Shown: one piece after another, positions 34,160 to 42,825 of the stretch | Layout of the letters: every line of letters begins with the position of its first letter | How positions within the stretch are numbered: the first letter of the stretch is position 1 | NCBI RefSeq assembly: GCF_014650955.1 | Contig: NZ_BMVY01000006.1 | Span: forward strand, 1 to 64,000 | Direction: 5' to 3' | Length of the DNA: 64,000 bases | Origin: Streptomyces tauricus | GTDB lineage: Bacteria; Actinomycetota; Actinomycetes; Streptomycetales; Streptomycetaceae | Notes under the pieces: generated by a model | What the model saw: the letters and a program-made list of their open reading frames with translations, nothing else | The model's database searches: none | What the model was told of the DNA's origin: nothing | Position numbers and translations under genes: made by a program

Positions 34160-34545
34160 CGCTCCCCCTCAGGGCACTTCTCGTCCAGTACGGAGGTGAA
34201 GAGCGCGGAGATGTCCTCGCGCTCCAGACCTTCCTTGCGTGCCTCGTCCAGCCAGGCCGTCAGCTTCGAGCGCAGGGCGGTGTGGTCGGCGGGTGCGGAG
34301 CCCAGGGAGCGCCGCACGAAGGTGCCGAGACCGCGTCTGGCCTCGACCAGGCCCTCGCGTTCCAGCTCGCGGTAGGCCTTGAGGACGGTGTTCGGATTGA
34401 TCGCGGTGGCCTCCACGACCTCGCGGGCCGTGGGGAGCTTGTCGCCCGGTTCGAGGACGCCCAGGCGCAGTGCCTGCTTCGTCTGCTGGACGATCTGGAC
34501 GTACGTGGCGACACCGCTGCGCCGGTCGATGCGGTACTCGACCAC
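34156..34545 (-). CDS. GntR-family regulator, YtrA subfamily
   Basis: Product of 129 residues. The winged helix-turn-helix covers 10-75: TYVQIVQQTKQALRLGVLEPG, KLPTAREVVEATAINPNTVL and GLVEARRGLGTFV. The short C-terminal dimerisation region (about 50 residues) is typical of YtrA regulators, which repress ABC transporter operons in Gram-positives. It is the first gene of the operon it presumably controls and starts with GTG 5 bases after a perfect inverted repeat. Confidence 0.94.
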   Translation of the reverse strand: MVEYRIDRRSGVATYVQIVQQTKQALRLGVLEPGDKLPTAREVVEATAINPNTVLKAYRELEREGLVEARRGLGTFVRRSLGSAPADHTALRSKLTAWLDEARKEGLEREDISALFTSVLDEKCPEGER

Positions 34546-34550
34546 GCGAC

Positions 34551-34588
34551 CATCACCCTTTCACTAATTGAGTAGTGAAAGGGTGATG
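34551..34588. promoter_or_regulatory. Perfect inverted repeat, operator of the GntR-ABC operon
   Basis: Arms 34551-34566 and 34573-34588 (CATCACCCTTTCACTA and its exact complement) flank ATTGAG. It lies 5 bases upstream of the gntR start, overlapping the ribosome site and probably the promoter, so bound regulator would block expression. The TAGTG..CACTA half-sites resemble the YtrA-type operators in other Gram-positives. Confidence 0.88.
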
Positions 34589-34618
34589 TAGGGACGGGTG
34601 CCTGTCAAGGCCTGTCAA

Positions 34619-34700
34619 GGTGGATCCGGCGTCCGCAGGGTGGATCGGGCGTCCGGAAGGTGAATCAGGGATTCCGCAAGGTGAAGCAGGATTCCGGAAA
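34619..34700 (+). repeat. Four imperfect 20-bp direct repeats upstream of ECF sigma gene
   Basis: Related units beginning GGTGGATC, GGTGGATC, GGTGAATC and GGTGAAGC start at 34619, 34639, 34659 and 34680. Each ends in a TCCG-type block (GTCCGCA, GTCCGGAA, TTCCGCAA, TTCCGGAA). They are preceded by CCTGTCAAGG twice at 34601-34620. They occupy the region between the GntR operator and the sigma gene. Confidence 0.75.
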
Positions 34701-34750
34701 CTTCTCGTGGATGCGTGAACCGATCCGTGGGGCTCGTGCGATGAGGGGGT

Positions 34751-35293
34751 GTGAGGGAAACGAGAAGCGACGGGGATCTGCTGCGGGCCATCGCGGCGGA
34801 CGGTGACCGGCGCGCCTTCGAAGAGCTGTACCGGCGGTATGCGCCATGGCTCGGAGCGAGGCTGCGAGGTCGCTGTTCCGACGCGGGGACGGTCGACGAG
34901 GTCGTGCAGGAGACGTTCCTCGCGGTGTGGCGCGGCAGTGCCCGCTACCGCGAGGAGGGCGACGTGGCCGGCTGGCTGTGGCGCATCGGCTCGCGGCGGC
35001 TCATCGACGCCCTGCGGGGCGACGGCGCCCGGGGCCGGATGCGGCAGGCGCTCGCGCGGCTGCGGCACCGCGAGGAGGTGTCCGCGGAGGAGCGCGTGCT
35101 CGCGGGGGTGGAGCACGGGGACCTCGCGGGCGCCCTGGTCCGGCTGTCGCCGGAACTGCGGTCGGTTCTGCAGGCCACGGTCATAGACGGGCTGACCACC
35201 CGGGAGGCGGCCGTGCTGCTCGGCATCCCGCCGGGGACGGTCAAGACACGGGCGCTTCGGGCCCGCAAGCAGCTGCGGGAGGAGTTGGCATGA
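34751..35293 (+). CDS. ECF-family RNA polymerase sigma factor
   Basis: Product of 180 residues, GTG start with GAGGGGG upstream. Region 2 (about 20-90): DRRAFEELYRRYAPWLGARL, then VDEVVQETFLAVW and GWLWRIGSRRLIDALR. Region 4 (about 125-178): LSPELRSVLQATVIDGLTTR, then GIPPGTVKTRALRARKQL. Its stop overlaps the next gene's ATG (ATGA), which encodes a membrane anti-sigma-like protein. It probably drives its own operon, which continues into an ABC transporter. Confidence 0.95.
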   Translation: MRETRSDGDLLRAIAADGDRRAFEELYRRYAPWLGARLRGRCSDAGTVDEVVQETFLAVWRGSARYREEGDVAGWLWRIGSRRLIDALRGDGARGRMRQALARLRHREEVSAEERVLAGVEHGDLAGALVRLSPELRSVLQATVIDGLTTREAAVLLGIPPGTVKTRALRARKQLREELA

Positions 35294-36192
35294 GCGACGG
35301 CGACACGAACGAGGTCCGCGATCCGAGCGGTATGACCTGGCACGTCGCGGAGGACGACCTCCGGGCGTATGGACGCGGCGAGCTGGCGGCCCCGATGCTC
35401 TGGTCGGCCGACACGCACCTCATGGCCTGCGCGCGCTGCCGGGGGGTCCTCGCCGAGGTGAGCGACCCGGCCCTGCTGGACGAGGGATGGGAGCGGCTCG
35501 ACGCCGAACTGGACGTGCCGCGGCCGGCGTTCCTGGAGTCCCTGCTCGTACGGGCCGGGGTGGCCGACCACACCGCGCGACTGCTGGCCGCGACACTGGT
35601 GCTGCGCCGGTCGTGGCTGAGCGCGCTCGTCGCCGTGCTGTTCTTCACGGTGCTCGCGACGAGTTCCGCCGGGGCGCCCCAGAGCCCGGCGATGTTCCTC
35701 GCCCTCGCCCCGCTGCTGCCCCTCGCCGGGGTCGCGCTGTCGTACGGGCCGGTGCTCGACCCGACGTACGAGATGGCCGTGGTGTCGCCGATGCACGGCT
35801 TCCGGCTGCTGCTGATCCGCACGGTTCCGGTGCTGGCCGTGGCGCTCGCGCTGAACGGCCTGGCGACGCTCGCGCTTCCCTCGTACGGACTGCGTGCCCT
35901 GGCCTGGCTGCTGCCGGCGCTGGCGCTCACCTCGACCGGGCTCGCGCTGACGCCCCGGCTGGGGCCGGTCCTCGCGCCGAGCCTGGTCGGCGGTTCATGG
36001 ATCGCCGTGCTGCTGATCGCGCAGTGGACGACCTCCGAGGGGACCCTCGCGCCCTACACGGTGGCGGGGCAGAGCGTCGCGGGCGCGGTCGCCGTCCTCG
36101 CCGCCGGGTTGTTCTATCTCCGCCGCGACCGTTTCGACTCGACCTCCGCGCACACACCGTTCGCGGGCTTCACGGGTGGGGGCGCGGCGTGA
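35290..36192 (+). CDS. Membrane-integrated anti-sigma factor-like protein
   Basis: Product of 300 residues. The N-terminal 45 residues carry HLMACARCRGVL, a HxxxCxxC zinc-finger pattern of anti-sigma domains. They are followed by a cytoplasmic linker and six transmembrane helices from about 105 to 275, rather than the usual single pass. Coupled to the sigma factor by an ATGA overlap. It should hold the sigma factor at the membrane until a signal arrives; the six-helix sensor part is unusual. Confidence 0.85.
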   Translation: MSDGDTNEVRDPSGMTWHVAEDDLRAYGRGELAAPMLWSADTHLMACARCRGVLAEVSDPALLDEGWERLDAELDVPRPAFLESLLVRAGVADHTARLLAATLVLRRSWLSALVAVLFFTVLATSSAGAPQSPAMFLALAPLLPLAGVALSYGPVLDPTYEMAVVSPMHGFRLLLIRTVPVLAVALALNGLATLALPSYGLRALAWLLPALALTSTGLALTPRLGPVLAPSLVGGSWIAVLLIAQWTTSEGTLAPYTVAGQSVAGAVAVLAAGLFYLRRDRFDSTSAHTPFAGFTGGGAA

Positions 36193-36359
36193 TGTCGGTT
36201 GCCTGGCGCAGGCGCTTCAAGCTGGTCGGAGCCGCACTGCTGATGATCGCTTCGCTCCTCCTGAAGGTGCTCTACTTCGCCGTCCTGGTCCTCTTGGCCT
36301 TCGCCTCGGGCAAGCGGCGTTCGTCCTCCTCCTCTTCCTCCGACGGGGGCGACGGGTGA
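36192..36359 (+). CDS. Small membrane protein
   Basis: Product of 55 residues starting at ATG 36192, overlapping the previous stop by one base (TGATG). One long hydrophobic segment, LVGAALLMIASLLLKVLYFAVLVLLAFA, flanked by WRRRFK and SGKRRSS, then a Ser run and Asp/Gly tail. Its place between the anti-sigma and the ABC ATPase suggests an accessory membrane subunit; no family recognised. Confidence 0.72.
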   Translation: MSVAWRRRFKLVGAALLMIASLLLKVLYFAVLVLLAFASGKRRSSSSSSSDGGDG

Positions 36360-36427
36360 GGGCCCTCCACCCTCTCGCCTCCCCCTCCTCCTTCCACTGC
36401 CTTCCACGGGACCCACTGGAGTCACGC

Positions 36428-37318
36428 ATGTCCGACCTTTCCCCGGCACCTCCTTCGGTACCGACGGTGTCCGCCGCCGGACTGACCCTCCGCTACGGCG
36501 GAACGGCCGCTCTCGACGACGTGTCCGTGCGGCTCGGCGAGGGTGTCACCGGGCTGCTCGGGCCCAACGGCGCCGGCAAGACCACGCTGTTGCGGGTCCT
36601 GGCCACCGCGGTGCCCCCGGACAAGGGAGCATTCACGGTGCTGGGCCACGACCCGGGCACGTCGGCCGGACGGCAGGAGGTGCGGCGCGCACTGGGCTAT
36701 CTGCCGCAGGCGCCCGGTTTCCACCCGGACTTCTCGGCGTTCGAGTTCGTCGACTACGTGGCGATCCTGAAGGAGCTGACGGACCGCACCGCACGGCACC
36801 GCGAGGTGCGGCGGGTCCTGGACGCCGTCGCGCTGTCGGACGTACGGAGCAAGCGGATAAAGAAGCTCTCCGGCGGGATGCGCCAGCGGGTCGCGCTGGC
36901 CGCCGCCCTCGTCGGCGACCCCGGTTTCCTGGTGCTCGACGAGCCGACCGTCGGCCTCGACCCCGAGCAGCGCATGCGCTTCCGTGAGTTGATCGCCCGG
37001 GCGGGGGAGGGGCGGACCGTGCTGCTGTCCACCCACCAGACCGAGGACGTCGCGATGCTCTGCCATCGCGTGATCGTCATGGTCCGCGGCCGGGTCCGCT
37101 TCGAGGGCACCCCCGCCGAACTGACCGCACGGGCGGCCGGCCGGGTGTGGAGCAGCACCGAACGCGAGCCGGGCGCGTGGGCTGGCTGGCGCACCGGTAC
37201 GGGCTCCTTCCGTAACGTCGGCGAACCCCCGGAGGGCGCCGAGCTGGTCGAACCGACCCTGGAGGACGGCTATCTGCTCACCCTCGACGGGGAGTCCTCG
37301 GAGGTGACGGCCGCATGA
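36428..37318 (+). CDS. ABC transporter ATP-binding protein
   Basis: Product of 296 residues. Walker A GPNGAGKT, signature KLSGGMRQRVALAAAL, Walker B LVLDEPTVGLDP, and the H-loop STHQTEDVAML. The C-terminal tail (about 225-296) continues past the ATPase core with VRFEGTPAELTARAAGRVW. ATG 36428 follows a 68-base gap after the small membrane gene. Its stop overlaps the next gene's ATG, so ATPase and permease are coupled. Confidence 0.93.
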   Translation: MSDLSPAPPSVPTVSAAGLTLRYGGTAALDDVSVRLGEGVTGLLGPNGAGKTTLLRVLATAVPPDKGAFTVLGHDPGTSAGRQEVRRALGYLPQAPGFHPDFSAFEFVDYVAILKELTDRTARHREVRRVLDAVALSDVRSKRIKKLSGGMRQRVALAAALVGDPGFLVLDEPTVGLDPEQRMRFRELIARAGEGRTVLLSTHQTEDVAMLCHRVIVMVRGRVRFEGTPAELTARAAGRVWSSTEREPGAWAGWRTGTGSFRNVGEPPEGAELVEPTLEDGYLLTLDGESSEVTAA

Positions 37319-38841
37319 GCACGGTTCTGGAGACCCCCGCGCGGGCCGCAGGGACGACGCACCCGCCGCGCCCCTGGGCGGCCGTCCTCGCCCTCGCCCG
37401 CTTCGAGGCGCGCGAGCTGCGGTTGAACATGTCCTTCCTCGCCCTCGCGGTCCTGTACATGATCTGGATCGTCTGGCAGGCCACCCGGCTCCAGGGCGAC
37501 TTCCCGATACTGCAGAACGTCGACCGCGGTACGCAGATGATGCCGGTGCTGATCGGGCTGGCCGTCATGCTCAACGTCAACCGCGCGGTCCTGCGCTCCC
37601 GTCGGCGTGACACCGACCGGCACTTCGACGTCCTGGTCGTCGAGCCCTGGCGGCGCACGGTCGCCCATGCGCTGTCCGCCGTCCCGGCGGCCCTGTTCAC
37701 GGCCGTGTGCGTGACCGTCCAGTTCACCTGGGCCGCGCTCAAGCCAGGCGCGGCGGGACACGGTTCGCCCGCCGAACTCGCCGTCGGCCCGCTGACGGTC
37801 CTGCTGTTCGGCGTCCTGGGCGCGCTCTTCGGCCGCCTGTTCCTCTCCATCCTCGCTGCGCCGATACTCCTCGTCCTCCTGTTCTTCGCCATGGTCTTCC
37901 TGGCGCCCCCGGCCGGGAACAACTGGGTGAACTGGCTGTACCCGGTGGTCTCCGAGACCGGTTCCGACCCGTTCCCCTCCGACCTGCTGGAACGCCCCGC
38001 CGCCTGGCACGCCCTGTACCTCGTCGGGCTCGTCCTGCTCATCGCCCTTCTCGCGGTGCTGGTCAGCGGCGGCCGTACGACGGCCGTCAAGGCGGCCGTC
38101 GCGGGAGCCCTCGCCCTCACGCTGGTGGGCGCGGTAGGCCAGTCCAGCGGCACCCCGGCCGGGTCGACACCGGCCCGCGAGCGGGCGTCGGTCACCCCGG
38201 AGAAGATCCGCAAGTGCATCGAGCACGGGAGGTCCACGTACTGCGCCTTCCCCGAGTGGACGGGCCGCACCGCCGACTGGGCCGCCGTGGTCGACCGCGT
38301 CCAGAACCTCGCGGGCGGCAGGGCGGGCGGCGAGCGGCTGACCGTGGACCAGCGCATCGACGCCCGTTACGGTCTGGACTCCGACACCTCGCTCACTCCG
38401 TCCACCGAGCCCGGCCATGTGACCGTCCGCACCGACTGGGGTGGCAACCGCATCCCCGAGTTCGCCGTCGCCGTCGCGTCGGTGCTGGTGGCGGGCGACG
38501 AGAAGGCGGGCACCGAGGTCTGCGACGCCCGCATGGTGACGGTCATGTGGCTGGCGCTGGGTGGCGCCTCCGACCCGATGTCCGCACTGAGCGACGTCCG
38601 TCTCGACGACAGCGTCTCGGGCCCCGCCCTCGTCCTGTCGCCCACCGAGCCCTTCAACATGAGCGCCGAACAGACACGCATCGTCGCTGAGTTGCTCAAG
38701 AAGCCGCGGTACGACGTCGCCGGCAAGGTGAAGGCGAAGTGGACGGAGCTGACCTCGCCCGACACGTCGATGGCGCGAGTGGCGGAACTGCTGAACGTGT
38801 CGGCCGCGGCGGCCTCGGACGGTGACGCGTGCGAGGAGTGA
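37315..38841 (+). CDS. ABC transporter membrane protein with extracytoplasmic domain
   Basis: Product of 508 residues. Six transmembrane helices lie between about 35 and 275; after RTTAVKAAVAGALALTLVGAV the remaining 220 residues are hydrophilic and contain two Cys-containing stretches (KCIEHGRSTYC and TEVCDARM). This tail is probably outside the cell. It is paired with the preceding ATPase by an ATGA overlap. The substrate is unknown; context suggests a sigma factor-controlled envelope function. Confidence 0.85.
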   Translation: MSTVLETPARAAGTTHPPRPWAAVLALARFEARELRLNMSFLALAVLYMIWIVWQATRLQGDFPILQNVDRGTQMMPVLIGLAVMLNVNRAVLRSRRRDTDRHFDVLVVEPWRRTVAHALSAVPAALFTAVCVTVQFTWAALKPGAAGHGSPAELAVGPLTVLLFGVLGALFGRLFLSILAAPILLVLLFFAMVFLAPPAGNNWVNWLYPVVSETGSDPFPSDLLERPAAWHALYLVGLVLLIALLAVLVSGGRTTAVKAAVAGALALTLVGAVGQSSGTPAGSTPARERASVTPEKIRKCIEHGRSTYCAFPEWTGRTADWAAVVDRVQNLAGGRAGGERLTVDQRIDARYGLDSDTSLTPSTEPGHVTVRTDWGGNRIPEFAVAVASVLVAGDEKAGTEVCDARMVTVMWLALGGASDPMSALSDVRLDDSVSGPALVLSPTEPFNMSAEQTRIVAELLKKPRYDVAGKVKAKWTELTSPDTSMARVAELLNVSAAAASDGDACEE

Positions 38842-38846
38842 CGGCC

Positions 38847-39479
38847 ATGACGCGCGCTCTTGTCCCGCCCGTGTGGCGCGCGCTACCCCGGCGCGCGCTC
38901 GCGGCAGCCGCCGCCGTGGGACTGCTGCTGGCCGGCATCCCGCGCATGCAGTCCGGCCCGCCCGATCCACTGGTCGGCCTCTACGCGCTGCGGGCCGCCG
39001 CGCTCGTCTTCGCGCTGGGCCTGGCGTTCCTGCTGGACGACCCGGCCCGGCACATCACCGCTGCGGTGCCGGCCCGGCGCCCGGTGCGGGTCGCCCTGCG
39101 TGTGGCGCTGGTCGCCCCGTGGGCCGCGCTCTGCTGGACGGCGGCGCTGCTCCTCGTACCGGAGGAGGCGCGTCCGCCGGTGGGCGCGCTGACCCTGGAG
39201 GCGGCGGCCACGGCGGTACTGGCCCTGGCTGCGGCGGCCCTGGTCGTACGGCGCACCCAGGCCACCGAGCCCGGAGCGGCGATATCGACCTGGCTGCTGG
39301 CCACAGGGGCCACAGCATTCCTCCTGCTCCCACCCCATTGGACCCTCTTCGTCACCCCGACGGACCCCCGCTGGCAATCCACCCACACCCACTGGGCCCT
39401 ACTGCTGACAGCAGCGGCAACAACAACAGCACTGGCAACCACAGAACCCCGACACCCCCACACCCCCACACCCCATTAA
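38847..39479 (+). CDS. Membrane protein of the sigma/ABC operon
   Basis: Product of 210 residues from ATG 38847 with GGAG 9 bases upstream; an in-frame GTG at 38829 overlaps the preceding gene. Five to six hydrophobic segments: ALAAAAAVGLLLAGIP, ALRAAALVFALGLAFLL, LRVALVAPWAALCWTAALLL, AATAVLALAAAALVV, and two more near the end. The C-terminus is His/Pro/Thr-rich (PRHPHTPTPH). No family recognised; it likely completes the transporter encoded upstream. Confidence 0.78.
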   Translation: MTRALVPPVWRALPRRALAAAAAVGLLLAGIPRMQSGPPDPLVGLYALRAAALVFALGLAFLLDDPARHITAAVPARRPVRVALRVALVAPWAALCWTAALLLVPEEARPPVGALTLEAAATAVLALAAAALVVRRTQATEPGAAISTWLLATGATAFLLLPPHWTLFVTPTDPRWQSTHTHWALLLTAAATTTALATTEPRHPHTPTPH

Positions 39480-39718
39480 GGGGCACGGGAAACGGCGCAC
39501 TCAGCCCCCACCACCCGTCACTTCCAAAACGCCCCGAGCCCGACCCCGCGAAGGGGCACGGGAAACGGCGCACTCAGCCCTCACCGCCCGCACTTCCAAA
39601 ACGCCCCGAGCCCGACCCCGCGAAGGGGCGCGGGGAACGGCGCGCTCAGCCCTCACTGCCCGTCACTTCCCAAACGCCGCCCGGGCCGACTCCCTGAAGG
39701 GGCGCGGGGAACGGCGCA
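39480..39718 (+). repeat. Four GC-rich elements within a ~73-bp tandem repeat
   Basis: Element copies start at 39480, 39553, 39625 and 39699 (steps 73, 72, 74). The first two are GGGGCACGGGAAACGGCGCA, the last two the common form. The intervening text (CACTTCCAAAACGCCCCGAG and CCCGACCCCGCGAA) repeats too, so the whole 73-base unit is tandem. The first copy begins at the base after the TAA of the upstream gene; the array fills the 305-base gap to mshD. Confidence 0.9.
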
Positions 39719-39784
39719 ACAAGCCCCCACCAACCCGCACCCGCAACGACCCCACCCACCCCGCCCCCGTCCGGCAAGGACCCC

Positions 39785-40750
39785 TCAGGACTCAGTCCGA
39801 TACATGAGATCCGTCTCGTGCACCACGAACCCCAACCGCTCATACACAGCAACCGCAGCCAAGTTGTCCGCATCGACGTACAACATCGCGTCCGGCACCC
39901 CGACCCCCGCCAGATGCCGGAGGCCAACCGCGGTGAGGGCCTTCCCCAGCCCACCCCCCTGTGCATCGGGCCGCACCCCGACGACGTACACCTCGCCCAG
40001 ACCCTCGGCCTCGTGGACCTTCGTCCAGTGGAACCCGACCAGTTCGTCGCCGCGGAAGGCGAGGAAGAACCCGGCCGGATCGAACCACGGCTCGGCCTTG
40101 CGCGCGTCGAGGTCCCGCTGCCCGAGCGACCCCTGCTCGGGGTGGTGGGCGAAGGCGGCGGCGTTCGCGGCGAGCCACGCCGCGTCGTCCTCGCCCGGCA
40201 CGAACGTACGGACCCGCACGCCGTCCGGAAACGTCGGTGCGGGCAGGTCGAGGCCGGTCAGGGGCCGCCGCATCTGACGCAGTTCGCGGAACAGCGCGAG
40301 CCCGAGGACCTGCGCGAGATGGCGGGCGGCCGCATGCCCGCCGTGGGCCCACACCCGCAGCCGCTTCCCGGACTCGGCGAGCAGGGCGTTGCCCAGCGCC
40401 CGCCCGTGTCCGTGCCCCCGGTGCGCGGGGTGGACGACCAGTTCGGCGGCCGGCGCCTCGACGGGGTCGGTGTCCTCCAGTTGCGCGTACCCGACGAGCA
40501 GGTCCCCGGTGCTCAGCAGCAGATGGCGGATTCCGTCCCGTGCCGCACCGCGCAGGTGCAGCCGGCCCTGTTCGGACACCGCCTGCTGTCCGTCGGTTTG
40601 GGCGGCCTCCGCGAGGAGGGCCAGTACGGCCTCGGTCTGCTCGGGGTTCAGCGCGGTGAGGACGTCGATGGAGCGGGCCGTGGGAGTACCGCCCTGGCCG
40701 AGCGAGGCCGAGAGCTTGCGGGCAGCCGGTGCGGTGTCGTCGCTGGTCAT
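39785..40750 (-). CDS. mshD: Mycothiol synthase MshD
   Basis: Product of 321 residues from ATG 40750, the usual family length; an upstream in-frame start at 40798 is less likely. Two tandem GNAT domains: the first has AELVVHPAHRGHGHGRALGN, the second VYVVGVRPDAQGGGLGKALT and ending DNLAAVAVYERLGFVVHETD. It acetylates the cysteinyl-glucosaminyl-inositol precursor using acetyl-CoA to give mycothiol, the major thiol of actinobacteria. Confidence 0.96.
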   Translation of the reverse strand: MTSDDTAPAARKLSASLGQGGTPTARSIDVLTALNPEQTEAVLALLAEAAQTDGQQAVSEQGRLHLRGAARDGIRHLLLSTGDLLVGYAQLEDTDPVEAPAAELVVHPAHRGHGHGRALGNALLAESGKRLRVWAHGGHAAARHLAQVLGLALFRELRQMRRPLTGLDLPAPTFPDGVRVRTFVPGEDDAAWLAANAAAFAHHPEQGSLGQRDLDARKAEPWFDPAGFFLAFRGDELVGFHWTKVHEAEGLGEVYVVGVRPDAQGGGLGKALTAVGLRHLAGVGVPDAMLYVDADNLAAVAVYERLGFVVHETDLMYRTES

Positions 40751-40998
40751 GGGTACGAGGGTACGGCGTGTCCGGTTCATGGCGAAGTGGCCCGCCAAGG
40801 GGTATCGGGAGGAGTGTGCGGACCATGCGTGGCCGGGGCGCGGCCCGTGCGTGGCCGGTACACGACCTGTCCGTTTCGTGGTGAAACAACCCTCGTGGCA
40901 ACCAGTCCGTAACCCCTAACCCCCTGTCGCGCTACGCGCGTTGACTCTAGGCTGCGCCGGGACGGGGCCCACATATCAGCCGACCCACAGGGGGGCAC
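40751..40998. other. Intergenic region between mshD and 5'-nucleotidase
   Basis: About 250 bases holding both divergent promoters. I see no clear PHO-type direct repeat, although a phosphate-scavenging gene follows. CTGTCCGTTTCGTGGTGAAAC near 40868 has a GGTGAAAC block resembling one reversed half unit; evidence is weak. Confidence 0.3.
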
Positions 40999-42825
40999 AT
41001 GTCAGCCATACCTCAGCCGCACCGCCCAAGACGCCGCACCACCCGCCTCCTCGCGGGCGTCGCGGGCGTCGCCACCATCGGCGCGCTGGTCGCGGCGCTT
41101 CCCGCGTCCGCGTCTGCATCCGCGTCCGCGGGCGAGTCGGCGAAGAAGCACGGACACCAGAGCCCGTCCCGCTACCAGGACGTCCAGCTGCTGTCCTTCA
41201 ACGACCTGCACGGCAACCTGGAGCCGCCGTCCGGCTCCTCCGGCCGGGTCACCGAGATCCAGCCCGACGGCACCACCAAGACGATCGACTCCGGCGGTGT
41301 CGAGTACCTGGCGACGCATCTGCGCCAGGCCCGCCAGGGCAACAAGTACTCCGTCACCGCGGCCGGCGGTGACATGGTCGGCGCCTCGCCGCTGATCTCG
41401 GGGCTCTTCCACGACGAGCCCACCATCGAGGCGCTGAACAAGCTCGACCTCGATGTGACGAGCGTCGGCAACCACGAGTTCGACGAGGGCGCCAAGGAAC
41501 TGGGCCGTCTGCAGAACGGCGGCTGCCACCCCACGGACGGCTGTTACGTGGAGGGGCGCAAGTTCAAGGGCGCCGACTTCCCGTACCTCGCGGCGAACGT
41601 CCTCGACGAGAAGACCAAGAAGCCGGTCCTCAAGCCCTACTGGGTGTGGAAGAAGAACGGCGTGAAGATCGGCTTCATCGGGGTCACGCTGGAGGACACC
41701 CCGGGAGTCGTCTCCGCCGAGGGCGTGAAGGGCCTCAAGTTCAAGGACGAGGTCGAGACGATCAACAAGTACGCCAAGGAGCTGGAGAAGCAGGGCGTCA
41801 AGTCGGTCGTCGCGCTGGTCCACGAGGGTGGGCTGCCGGCCTCGTCGGCGTACAACTACGACTGCGACTCGCCCGGTGGCGGCGACGGGATCTCCGGCCC
41901 CATCGTGGACATCGCGAAGAACGTCACGCCGAAGGTCGACGCGCTGGTCACCGGCCACACGCACGCCGCGTACGCGTGCACGATCGACGACCCGTCGGGC
42001 AAGCCCCGTACGGTCACCTCGGCGGCGTCCTTCGGGCGGCTCTACACCGACACGACGCTGACGTACGACCGCAGGACCGGCGACATCGCCCGGACCGCCG
42101 TCGCCTCCGCGAACCACGTGGTGACGCGTGACGTGGCCAAGGCCCCGGACATGACCGAGCTGATCACCAAGTGGAACACCCTCGCGGCGCCGATCGGCAA
42201 CAAGCCCATCGGCTACATCTCCGGTGACATCTCCAACGTCGGCACCGAGTCCCCGATCGGCGACCTGATCGCCGACGCGCAGCTCGCGTACGGCAAGGAG
42301 CTGGACCCCGAGACCGACCTCGCGCTGATGAACCCGGGCGGTATCCGCGCTCCCCTGACCTACGCGGCCAAGGGCAGCGAGGGCGACGGAGTGGTGACGT
42401 ACGCGGAGGGCTTCACGGTCCAGCCGTTCGCCAACACCGTCAACCTGCAGAGCTTCACCGGCGCCCAGGTCATCCAGGTGCTCAAGGAGCAGGTCAGCGG
42501 TACGAACGCGGCCTCGCCGAAGGTGCTGCAGATCTCGTCGGGCCTCACCTACACGCTCGACCTGACGAAGACCGGCGCCGACCGGGTCGTCACCGACTCG
42601 ATTCTGCTGAACGGCGCCGCGATCGACCCGGCCGCCACCTACCGTGTCGCGACGAACAGCTTCCTCGCGGGCGGCGGCGACGGCTTCACCACGCTGGGCC
42701 AGGGCACGAACGACCTGGTGGGCGACGACGACCTCGCGGCCCTGGAGAAGTACCTGCTGGCCAACTCGTCGGCGGCGAACCCGATCGCGCCCCCCGCGGC
42801 GAACCGGATCACCATCGTCCAGTAG
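40999..42825 (+). CDS. Secreted 5'-nucleotidase / metallophosphoesterase
   Basis: Product of 608 residues. Signal peptide with RRR and a hydrophobic core ending ALPASASASA. The calcineurin-like domain has FNDLHGNLEPP, GGDMVGASPLISG, GNHEFDEG and GHTHAAY metal-binding motifs. The 5'-nucleotidase C-terminal domain carries NPGGIRAPL and SFLAGGGDGFTTL, including the substrate-stacking region. It releases phosphate from nucleotides outside the cell, fitting the phosphate genes nearby. The TAG stop is also the first unit of an 11-bp tandem repeat. Confidence 0.96.
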   Translation: MSAIPQPHRPRRRTTRLLAGVAGVATIGALVAALPASASASASAGESAKKHGHQSPSRYQDVQLLSFNDLHGNLEPPSGSSGRVTEIQPDGTTKTIDSGGVEYLATHLRQARQGNKYSVTAAGGDMVGASPLISGLFHDEPTIEALNKLDLDVTSVGNHEFDEGAKELGRLQNGGCHPTDGCYVEGRKFKGADFPYLAANVLDEKTKKPVLKPYWVWKKNGVKIGFIGVTLEDTPGVVSAEGVKGLKFKDEVETINKYAKELEKQGVKSVVALVHEGGLPASSAYNYDCDSPGGGDGISGPIVDIAKNVTPKVDALVTGHTHAAYACTIDDPSGKPRTVTSAASFGRLYTDTTLTYDRRTGDIARTAVASANHVVTRDVAKAPDMTELITKWNTLAAPIGNKPIGYISGDISNVGTESPIGDLIADAQLAYGKELDPETDLALMNPGGIRAPLTYAAKGSEGDGVVTYAEGFTVQPFANTVNLQSFTGAQVIQVLKEQVSGTNAASPKVLQISSGLTYTLDLTKTGADRVVTDSILLNGAAIDPAATYRVATNSFLAGGGDGFTTLGQGTNDLVGDDDLAALEKYLLANSSAANPIAPPAANRITIVQ

